Positions 46,622 through 56,642 of a stretch of 64,000 bases of DNA are shown here, one piece after another. Under the pieces are notes generated by a model that was not told where the DNA came from, made no database searches, and was given only the letters and a program-made list of their open reading frames with translations. The translations under genes were made by a program, and so were the position numbers. The DNA comes from Synanceia verrucosa. Taxonomy: Eukaryota; Chordata; Actinopteri; Perciformes; Synanceiidae. The stretch lies in assembly GCA_029721515.1 (NCBI GenBank), contig CM056569.1:10000007-10064006 (forward strand), given 5' to 3'. Position 1 is the stretch's first letter. Each line of letters opens with the position of its first letter.

Positions 46622-49282
46622 CATAGCCATTAGATCTATTGTTAAATTTAAATATTGATCATTAATACTTTCAAAATGTGGCCAAACTGTGCAGACTGCA
46701 TTTCCGCTGAGATCTTATAACACTTCAGCTCATGAGCATTCGGATTGCAATGTGCTCTGCCTGCATTTACATCTTGATTATCGTGCTATTTGCCTTTTCC
46801 AGACGACATGGTCACATACAGGGTTCCTCTTAGTGTCTGGAGTAAATGCAGACTGTCTGTCAGCCATGTTACAGTGGGGATGAAAAAAAAAAATAAACAC
46901 TTGCACGTGACAGTAATATTGAACATTCCCTGTGTGTGTTCACTACAGGTATGACCTATTCATACACAAGCACACAGGTCCACTGAATAGGTACCACACA
47001 TTTTCATGTTTTAGCTCTTTAAGGCAGTTTTAATTAAAACAAGTAGTTTACTTTCTAACAATGAATCATATTTCATACCAGAAGCTTGAATGCAGTGCAA
47101 ATATATATCAGCTTCATATGGACATTTCTATTTTGAAGACTTTAGCACTAAGGTAATGCTTCACCACTATCCATTTCTGGATCAATAATGTCTCATTTAT
47201 TCATATATATGAGTCTTGTGTACACGAGTGATCGATGGCATGTCAATAGGTGCCTTCCAACTGTGAAGGTGGTCCCTGAAGCTGTCATTTGCATTCTTTT
47301 CTCAGCACTCAGTTGTTGTGCACGAGAAATTAATCAGATTTTAATGACTGAGTGCAAAAATGACCTAGCATTTGGAAATTGGCCTCATGTTGTCAAAACA
47401 AGGACGTACTGCTCGGGAGAGGGAAGGTGCATTGATCGTTGCTAACCAGCGTTAGTCTTCATGGAAAATAACACTTCAATTCAGCTTGTTTGAGAATGGA
47501 ACCAAGCGCAGGTACAGTACAAACCTACCAGTCTGGATGCCAGATAATAAATGCATGACCTCTTCCGTAATGGGAGAGAAAACAAGTGTAAAATGACAGA
47601 GGACTCAGGTGCAGATGACAGAACTGGTTGTTGTCATCCCTGATCCAGATACAGCCTCATGATAATTAGCATTTGATTTGCTATTATTATTAATGTGCTG
47701 AAAATGGCTGTGAAATTATCATTTAGAATGGGCCTGTGATCTGAATACACATCGTGTCTGCAGTTGTTCCTCCAAGGCACTCAACTAACTCAATTTATTG
47801 TTATTAATGTTTACAAATTGTTGATAGCTCGCAAACACATTAGGCTGATGGGAAATTACATTTCACCCAGCTGTTCAAATATCACTTTTTATTTACCAGC
47901 CGCATTTCCCAATTAAACTGCAAAAATTGATTAGGTCCATCTAAAATAATCATCCTTTTTAATTTCTCGAACAACGCCCTCAAAACAAGGAGCCGTTGAG
48001 CGATGGGCTCGATCTAAAGGAGGCTGATAATAACGCTGCTGCATAGGATGTCACCTCAGGCTTTGTTCTCTCCCTGATGTGAAAACTGTGCTCTGTGCAG
48101 CTTTTCTCATTGATCCTAAAGCTGGATCATTCCAACAGATAAGCAAGTCCATTATATCCCACGAATCATTCATCATAAAACACACTCACAACCTGCTGCA
48201 TAAGTACAACACACCGTTGGTCAAATTTCCTTTCACCTCTTTTCTGGGCATAACATCCTCTCCATTTTTGCATTACAATGTTTTTCCCCCCTAGAGACTG
48301 ATGATGACCGACCTGTTAGATGATAGTACTTACAGTGTAGTATGCATCATGAGCGTGATGATGCTGAGATTAAGTATTAAGTATTGTTCTTTCATACCTG
48401 TGTACATTTATGCACAGGTTCAAAGGCTGGTGGAATTTCAAATTACTTCTGAGGGGTTAGCTTTTATTTTAGTCAGCACAGTAAATTACAACAAGCCAAA
48501 TATTAATCTTGTTTAGTCATATTTGTCTCCCTGTAGTTAATTTATGCTACATTTTCAAACAAATTAGAAAGGTGTATGTTAAAATATAAACTTCAGGGCT
48601 ATAAAGGGTATTTTAGTCCACACTCTCTTAACTTGAGTTCTTTGGTGCACTTCTATTCCTCCCACTTACTGTTATTGCCCCGCAAATTCGATTTGACATA
48701 ATGTAACATAGTGCACTGCGTTCCAGTGGCCAAAGATAATAAATTTCTACGGCAATCATGGAAATATACGGCAGCAGTCATTCATTTCTCAAATTACATA
48801 ATGGAAGCTTTCCTTACATTGAAGGCACAGAGAGGTGATGGCATTACAGGGAATAAAGGGCCAACACCACTGCAGCTTCTGTTGCATGCTCAATTAATTA
48901 GGAAGCTGATCTGAGGAATCACAGATGATGATTGGAATCTGTGCTCATTAATGAGATATGATTAATAACAACAAAAACACCAAAACACAAAGCATGGACA
49001 ATCCCCTGACCTGCACGACCTGCCAGAGCATCACATTATTTGGTCACATGCATATTTTTTTGGCTCTGCTGTATCTGATGAGCAGTATGGTTATCTATGT
49101 CATGTTTCTCATTTTTAGGTGAAATTTGGGCTCGAGCTATCGCCTTCATGAATCTCATTTAATACATAATGTTGCAGCCACTTTGAGGATGCTACAATTC
49201 TCCCAAACAGATCTTCATTTTGCATGAAAACTACGTTGCTATTTGGAGTGAAAATATGACTGAGAAATCCTCACTGTACATC

Positions 49283-49288
49283 CATGCA
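49283..49288 (-). promoter_or_regulatory. TGCATG (RBFOX-type motif) 65 nt after exon 15B
   Basis: Sense-strand TGCATG located about 65 nt downstream of the exon 15B donor; a second lies at 49048-49053. RBFOX proteins that bind such elements downstream of an exon usually favour its inclusion. Its activity here is inference from a hexamer match. Confidence 0.3.
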
Positions 49289-49352
49289 CTGGATTCATAC
49301 TGTATGCTTTGTGTTTTGATGCCATTCTGTTGAGCGACTCTTTCCTACTGAC

Positions 49353-49575
49353 CTTAACCATGACACTTAAGAGCGCACAGGGAACAGCGAGCAGAACCAT
49401 GTTCTCTGTGAACCTTGCGGCCCACAGGGCACCGTTCTGAATGCCAACAACACGCAGCACTTCCTTGAGCCGGAGCTCCTTCTCCAGAACGAGGTCTTTG
49501 ATGGTCATGCACACGGTATACATGAAGGCCAGCAACAGGAACACAGGGAGGATGCCTCCAATACTCTGGATGAAG
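49353..49575 (-). CDS. abca1: exon 15B: alternative, divergent copy of exon 15 (TM2-coupling helix-TM3)
   Basis: An open, splice-bordered exon inside what would be intron 14, between exon 14 and exon 15A. It is 223 nt, has acceptor CTTTCTTTTACAACCAG and donor AAG/GTCAGT, completes the exon 14 split codon as GTC and ends in phase 0. It reads FIQSIGGILPVFLLLAFMYT (TM2), then VLEKELRLKEVLRVVG (coupling helix), then NMVLLAVPCALLSVMVK (TM3). By my count 27 of 74 residues match exon 15A, with no gaps. The frame, length, phases, hydrophobic pattern and EKExRLKE helix are all kept, so it looks like a functional mutually exclusive alternative rather than a decayed copy. Its use in mRNA is inferred, not seen. 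Confidence 0.82.
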
Positions 49576-51547
49576 CTGGTTGTAAAAGAAAGCATCAATA
49601 AGGTCAGGAGTGCACACTGAAAAAGGTGTTTGCACACGGGCAAGGTTGTCTTTGACGTCAAATCAAAATGTTGCACTGCGACAGTGAATAAGATCATTGT
49701 GTTTGAACTGTGGGTCAAAAAAAACCAGCAAATTGATAATCAAAATCAACTTTGGCTTCAGGAGAGTGTGATGGGTGTTTTGAACTATTTCATGATATTA
49801 GAGAGAAATGAAGTTGAATTGTCAATAAAGATAAATGCCTGAATGATGTATAACAACAACAAAAAAGATTCTCTAAAGCCTGGCCTTTTTTAATCTGTAT
49901 TTGTTCCAAGGAAAGGGAAAGTCTTTTGCAGATACTGAAAATTTTATCAGCATGAGGGACAATGAAGAGCATCTGTGCTGAGTTCATGGACTCAGTGCCA
50001 CTGAAGCGTTTTTTTTACTTTCACACTGAGCTAACCTTCATAAACCTGGTGCATCAGCTCAATCAAGCCATTTAGCAGCGCACCTCGTGCCAGAGATGAT
50101 GTATGATTCAATGCTGTTACAACACAATAAGGCAATATTAAAGTGGCTTCATAATGCCACCAAAATGCCATGTCAATATCTTCTCCTCTGCCAATACAAC
50201 AAAGTGCTTGTTGTGCTTTATTAGACAGTGAAGGAGAGATATCAAATATATTTTGACAAAGTATAGATTTCACATATAACTTATGCTTGCATTCCATAAA
50301 CGCTGGCCATTTAATGCAAGCAAAGCACTGTTCAGGACGGATGCACACACGAGGCACAAAGTGAATACCCGCTAATTGGCTCTCTTCTTTCAAGCTCTTT
50401 AACATTAACAATTGATCACATCCATCCATTTTTTTGTGAAATTAATTTCTCCATTTATTCTGGGAGATTTATTTTTTTCAAAGGCCCTTAATGAATCCCC
50501 GCCAAGTGAGAACAGTTCACTCAAACGTCTACTTTCCTTAATTGCTAGTTAGCCCTGCGTAAGTGCTTTTCTCAGGAGGTGGATTTGAACAAGCAAGTTG
50601 TTTTTTCGTTGGTTTTTTTAAACTCTTATTCTTTTCAAATGTATTTCCTTTCAAACTATTTTTTTTCTATTGTCAACCTGCAGGAGATTTGGTTTAATTG
50701 GATAACTTGAGTTGTACGGTGAATGTTTACAAGTACAGCCATTTATAAGTTTCAGTCTGTGCAAAATTATGTTCAGCACAGCTTTGTCAATAAATCATTT
50801 GATGATGAAAGTTCTGGATGGTCTTGCAAGTTGCAAAAACAACAAAGAGATTAACTTAGTTCCACAGAGACCTGAACTGAACTGAAGTTCAGTTATACGA
50901 AAACTTGAATGAGAGAGCGACTTGGTTTCGAGGACACGTCCGTGCCCCCTGTGGGATGGATCACTTCCAAACGAGGCCTTATTAAGCAGCAAGGACGGAT
51001 TGGTTGACAGAAGTTTAGAAAGTTCAGAGCAAGAGCAACTGAAACCAAGATCCTTTACAAGATTAAATTAATAAAACTGCCTCGTTGAGTCTGGAAATTC
51101 AAACACGATGAACTTGAAATCAATGCAGTTCAACAAATAAAGCTGTTACATAAGCACCTTTTCTAGGGAGGTAAGCAGCCTTGAGTTGCAAAGGCGTCAG
51201 GTTGAATACTAATTCTGCTATTATGTGCTCCCGATTCCACCCTAACATCTCTGTAACAGCTGGCAGCCTGTGTGAGTTAACTCCTTCTGTGACTTGTAGC
51301 ACTGGAGGGGGAGAGATCAGTCATGCACACTGTGTCTGACACTGACAACCTTGCCACCAGATGCTCTTGAATTATACATTCGTTGATCGATCAAGGGTGC
51401 TTAAGTAACAGAACTCCTGGCAGGTCTGTATGACAGGGCTCTGTTACATTGGCAGCCTGACCTAAATTTAGGGAAGCTCCAAGACTGAGTTCTCAGTAAA
51501 TTGAGAGATAGTAGAGCACAGCCTCCCTAGAGGTTGGCATTCAAGGC

Positions 51548-51569
51548 AAAAAAAAAAAAAAAAAAAAAA
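51548..51569. repeat. (A)n tract
   Basis: About 22 A on the plus strand. Confidence 0.93.
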
Positions 51570-52930
51570 GCTCCCCGTCTCATTTTGAGCAAACATACCG
51601 TTGAGTTCCTTGGCTGGCTGGAAATGAGCTATTCACTGAAGGGAACAGACTTTAATATTCAATGTGGATTATCTCATTGCTGGTACAAATTATTGCCTAA
51701 GGAAATATGTGCATGCATAGATGGCATAAAGAGCACTCAGGAAGCCATACGTCATGTTTTTTTTTTTTCTTTTTTTTAATAAAAACAAGAATACATCTAG
51801 AAAATGAAATATAATTCCACGACCCGACAGTGAAGCAAAGTTTTGAGAAACAACTTTACAGATTATTTTTAAGTTTCATATCCAGCCCTACAAGAGCATT
51901 TAGGGGAAACTGATCATTGATCATGGTGCAATGCTTCCATTAGTCCCTGCTGGATTCTTTGTGAATAATTCTATAAATATTAATAACTAGATATTGAGAA
52001 ATTCAACATACGATTTGCTCAGTTATGTGGGTGTGTGGTCAAGACTGGAGAGAGATGGAAGCAAGGCATTTTATCTTTCCAATATTTTACAAAATATACA
52101 GTATGTGGAAAGCCTTAATGACAGAACATTTTTCGGTTGTGGCTGCAAAGGCGCCTTTCAACTTGTGGGGAGTCACACAGGGAATACTTTGACCACGACA
52201 GAGCCACTACAAACATGAAACAAAAACATCAAGAACTGATTTCACTTGTTAAATGCTTCAGATGTCCCAACTATGCTCAACCAGTTCGCTCACTGCCAAC
52301 AGTTAGAGAGCACATATAGAGTTAATTAGCCACTGTAGATGGACAAAAGAGCATTCCTCTCACATCCTAAGTTAAACCGTGCACATCCACTGCAGCCTTC
52401 TGTCATGTATTGCTGAAAGCAGCCTCAGATCTCACTTCAAGCACATGTGAAAGACCTACTGATGGGGAGCACAGCCTCAGTATCCAACAAGAGATGCCTC
52501 TGATTCAGCGGTGCGCGACGGCTCAGAGGCCACTGATAAATGGCCAGTTTATGCGGTTTATCAGGCCCTGCAGGGGTCGAGCTTTATCCCACACTGTCAT
52601 CTCAGGGCTTTGCACAACGTGAATATGAACACAGCGGGAGCCAATGCAGTTTGGTTATCTCCAGTTCAAAATGCCAACGGGGTCAGCTGTGGTTGAAGTG
52701 GCACAGACTGCTGCTCGCTCATCAGCGGCGTTACAGTTAGTGAGGAGGAAATGAAGATATTATTGCAAAGGCAGGTCTGGGTGTGCTGATCAGTGTTGGG
52801 GTCAGTGCAAATAACACTGCCTTGCATGTTGACGTTTATCAGAGAGATACTGTTTTTGTGAGACGCAAAGGAATGGAGAAAAGATGAAAAAAGAAGGGGA
52901 TGATGTAGTAGGCAATAGTTCACACACACT

Positions 52931-53377
52931 AATATTTTGTGGACCTCCTTTAGCTTCGTTTACAGCACACATTCGCTGTGGTATTGTTTTGATTTGCTTC
53001 TGCAGTGTCACAAGATTTATTTCCATCCAGTGTTGCATTCATTTTTCACCAAGATCTTGCATTGATGATGGTAGAGTCTTCTCCAGCACATCCCAAAGCT
53101 TCTCAATGGGGTTAAGGTCTGGACTCTGTGGTGAAAATGATGTCTCATGTTCCCTGAATCACTATTTCACAGTTTGAGCCCGATGAATCCTGGCATTGTC
53201 ATCTTGGAATATGCCCGTGCCCAAATCCATTGATGGAATAACCTGGTTATTCAGTATATTCAGGTAGTCAGCTGACCTCATTCTTTGAGCACATACTGTA
53301 ATTATCAAACAGGAGGCTCATACCTATTTGCTTCGTTAAATCCAGGTGGCAACTTTTTTTTTTGGCAGGGCAGTGTA
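52931..53377 (-). mobile_element. Tc1/mariner-type transposon relic, decayed transposase
   Basis: On the minus strand, fragments of the Tc1 transposase C-terminus are readable: QDDNARIH around 53185-53207, SPDLNPIEKLWDVLEKTLPS near 53050-53130, and a following segment with IKTIPQRMCAVNEAKGGPQN near 52931-53040. QDDNA and SPDLNPIE surround the second aspartate and the final catalytic residue of the DDE/D domain. Stops interrupt it, a short stretch between the two motifs is missing, and the N-terminal part is replaced by TIR-proximal sequence ending CAGTGTA at 53371-53377. It is not functional. Confidence 0.88.
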
Positions 53378-55646
53378 TTTTCTGTTCAGTAAATCGTCAC
53401 ACAAAATTTAGCAAAAATTTACGATATGAATGAACCATTAAAACATATCAACAGGGCATTTTTTCCCAGCTGATATGCTGTGTGCATGAGTAATACTGCA
53501 TGTCATATTTCCCAGGTGGATATATTTTTGTAAGGTCAGATTAGAGTTTTTTTTTAAATGAGAAATAGATACAGCAGATTTTAAACTGAATGCACAGTGT
53601 CCTTCCTTCTTTTTGCTGGCAACACAACACAATTCCAGATGAAAATAATTACTGCCAAGGTTCCTCACATCATGCCTCTTTGTGTTGTCGCACATCTCTC
53701 TTTTGTGTGATTTCACTCGCAATTATTTATGAGTGAAATGATAATTTTCAAGTGTTAATAATTTATAGAAATGCCCAAAAGGCTAGGCAGGCGAAAGAGT
53801 AAATGGTGGTGGGACTGAGGGTATTGCACTGCTTTATGGCTCCAATTTATCTTCTGTAATTATTAATCCTTTGTGTTAGGAAGATGAAACTGTGACAATG
53901 GGACCGGCATTAGCAAATAAGCTGTACCATGACTGTTTAATTTCAGATCATTATCACAACAATGGGCTGCAAATGAGAGAGCAAAGAATCCTGTGCTTTC
54001 TATTTGATCAGTGACGCTCCATATTCAGCACGCTACCTCTGAGTGGGCTGTGCTCACTGGAAAACCGTTAGTCTACTGAAATAAACAGCTGCAGTGACAA
54101 CATGCAACAGCAATGTTGGTCTTCTTCCAACTGCAGTGTTTCTACTCGCTAATGCATAGAGGAGATTTTGCTCTTTAGCTAATTCAAAATGCCAAAATCC
54201 CTCTCAGATGAGTGTCCCTACTGGGTGTAATATTTAGTTCAACATCCTTCCAATTTGCACTTCTGAAACTATCCTCTTGCCTGGCATACCAAACCAAGTG
54301 CACCCACTTATGCAGTTAAAACAAATATGAGATACGTATCTTAAACCAGGTTTCCTAAAGAAGCCACAAAATAAAGTGCAAAGCAATGAAGCTGCGTTTA
54401 ATCTTACAGCCACAAAGTGAATATAAATCAGAAGGAAAGCACTTCATAAAACAACCAAAAGATACCCAAGATGATGAAAGCGACAGCAATAAAGCCATTA
54501 GTTTGAATATGGTTTTCATGGCACTGATGTTGTCTTGTTTACCATGTCTCTGGGACAGATATGGTGCTAAATAGTGCGTTAATACCGAAAACATTTAAAA
54601 ATAAGCAGCCCAAATGCATCTTCAATAAAAGCCATAATTTTCATGCTTCTTTTTGCTTTGGCTTCTTCATACATGTTGGTCCAGACACTCTCTGTCTTTA
54701 CTGTAAATTCTGTGCCATCCAAAGCACATCATATTTTAAAATTAAATCTCTAATCTGTGGAACTGTGTTTTCCCACAGGAAGTGAATATTTTGTGTCTCG
54801 TGAGAGGGGCGTATTGTGTTGTTGGACTTAAATCTCCCTGGTAATTATCTCCTCTCTTGATGGCATCACTGGGCTTTCTCTTTATTAATGGAGATCATAA
54901 TGTTGTGTGGATGGGAGTAATTTCCCAGACTCTGAGGAAATCTTTGCTGTGGAAGATTAAGAGTGATACGGCATCATGTCTGTCCCCAGGTGAATGATCT
55001 AACATGATAGGAGCCCCTGCTATCAATGGATAGCTACATAACACAGATGGAGTCTTGCTATCAATCTCCGCACATGATGAAGCTGAAGCATGTGAGTCGC
55101 AGACCACACTTTGTCGAAAGGAAACGCCTCAGAAATACAAGGCAGGAAGGGACTCATGGTGGTTGCTTAAATAATTTAGCATCCATCAGCTATTCAGGAG
55201 TTTCCTGTGGTTTGCCTAAAATCGATAGTTTTGACCCATCCTTTCCATTTTGCTGCCTTCATTCATTTCTTTTCCCTTGCTGACCCTCGTTTCTTGATTA
55301 ATTAATGATTGATCCTCAAGGATGTTACATTTATAGTACTGACTTTTAACAGTGATCTCATTAGATGAGCTCCCTACAGTACCTTTGTCCCATCAGCGAC
55401 GGCATGCAGCATTATGATAAGAGTAAAAAAAGATATTAAAGAAAGGTTAAGATAGACAAATAAGAGGAAGCATCTTTAAGTTTCCACAGGGAAATCTGGA
55501 AGGCCAGAGTCACTGATAAGACCACTACTCAACTGTGTGGTAGCAGTGAGTAGCCATTCCCCAGATTGAGCAGCTTTTTATTGCTGTAATACCTTCTTCC
55601 TCTTTCAGTAATCACACGACTGACAAATAAAAGCTTTTGTACTCAC

Positions 55647-55823
55647 ACGTCATCCACGAAGCAGGGGTATGGCATTTGCTGGGCAAAAACACCGAGGTGT
55701 TGGGTCTTGGACGTCTGCGCTCGTATAATGCCATGGTCCATCATGTCCTGCAGGTAGGAGAAGCCTCCCCATATATAGCGCATGTCGTTAAAGGAGTTGT
55801 CTCGAGCCCCGGGAGACCATAAC
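55647..55823 (-). CDS. abca1: exon 14: end of ECD1
   Basis: 177 nt. It completes the split codon from exon 13 and ends in GAC GT before a strong GTGAGT donor. It reads LWSPGARDNSFNDMRYIWGG, FSYLQDMMDHGII and QQMPYPCFVDD, the last matching the human QQMPYPCYVDD that leads into TM2. The two leftover bases (GT) become a valine codon with either copy of exon 15 (GTG with 15A, GTC with 15B). Confidence 0.96.
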
Positions 55824-56436
55824 CTTATTAAAAGCAGACACACCATGATCTGTCTTCGCAAAGGGCAAGTAAACTACAACCAGAATGGTCAGAAAGACTG
55901 TCAAAGTATCATGGCTGTTTATAGAGGTCATATTTTTAGACAGTAAACTTTGAAAGACAAAAAAAAAAAGATCAGATTTTGTGGTGCACAGAAAGGATAA
56001 TAAAACCTGGAATGTTCTTCATCTTTGGGCTTAAAGGAATACTTTGGGAAATGCGTTTTTCAGCTCCCTTACAGAGCATTTTTGTGTTTTGTTTGGAGCC
56101 AGTCTTCAAGCTGGAGCAAGGAGACACTTAGCTTGGTAGTGCTAAAAGCAAGCTCACTAATTAACCCTCTATATCTTGTTTGCCATGGAACAAGCAGGCT
56201 AACCGTTTCTTTTCTCGACACTATTATTTAGTATATGGATATGAGTGTGGTATGTATCGTCTCCATCTCATCTAATTCTCAGTGAAAGCAAATAAGTACA
56301 GTCCCCAAAATGTCAACTCATTCCTCTGTGTGTGTGAACGTCAGTGAGGACCAAAGACGTCACAGTTTTTCAGGAGGTTAATGTAGTGTTTCAATGGAGG
56401 TATGATACTGTATCAGTCCTGCTGTGAGTCACATAC
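55824..56436 (-). other. abca1: intron 13
   Basis: 613 nt, roughly half of it a dispersed repeat at about 56033-56320. Confidence 0.82.
56033..56320. repeat. teleost dispersed repeat copy
   Basis: AAAGGAATACTTTGGGAAAT, then GCTAAAAGCAAGCTCACTAA, AACCCTCTATATCTTGTTTG, ending with CTCATCTAATTCTCAG and CAAAATGTCAACTCATTCC. The order of these blocks is that of a short repeat I recognise from many fish introns. I do not assign a database name. Confidence 0.65.
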
Positions 56437-56642
56437 CTCTCTTTCACTTTGTTGGTACGCTCTACCTCATCGATGTCCATGCGGATTTTGTATTTGACAT
56501 AAGGAGGACGGTGGCTGGAGTTAGGCTGGAGGTTTTCAAAGACAACACCGGCCCAGTATGTATCGTTCTCCAGAAGCTTCAGCGCTCTGCTCACCAGATG
56601 GCTTTCAGTGGGGGCTGCCTCAAACTTATCCAGGTCTATACA
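56437..56642 (-). CDS. abca1: exon 13: ECD1 segment
   Basis: 206 nt, starting in phase 0 after TTGACAG and ending with two bases of a split codon before GTATGTGAC. It reads CIDLDKFEAAPTESHLVSRA and later [20 protein letters not shown], nearly identical to human [20 protein letters not shown]. The WAGVVF core (human WAGIVF) is also present. This is the membrane-proximal part of ECD1, conserved across the ABCA family. Confidence 0.96.

Larger units (their letters stand above)
46402..49352 (-). other. abca1: intron between exon 15B and exon 15A
   Basis: 2951 nt. It separates the two alternative exons. In the gene sense it carries three TGCATG hexamers (plus-strand catgca at 49283-49288, 49048-49053 and 46616-46621). 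No repeat family is recognised. Confidence 0.8.
49576..55646 (-). other. abca1: intron 14 (upstream of exon 15B)
   Basis: 6071 nt. It contains an A-rich tract at 51548-51569 and a Tc1/mariner relic at about 52931-53377. No third copy of exon 15 is found. Confidence 0.8.

Noticed and set aside
49353..49575. Exon 15B as a leftover of a separate ABCA gene
   Set aside because: Only this one exon is present, at the exact place, length and phase of exon 15; no flanking exons of another gene are found. Tandem exon duplication is simpler.
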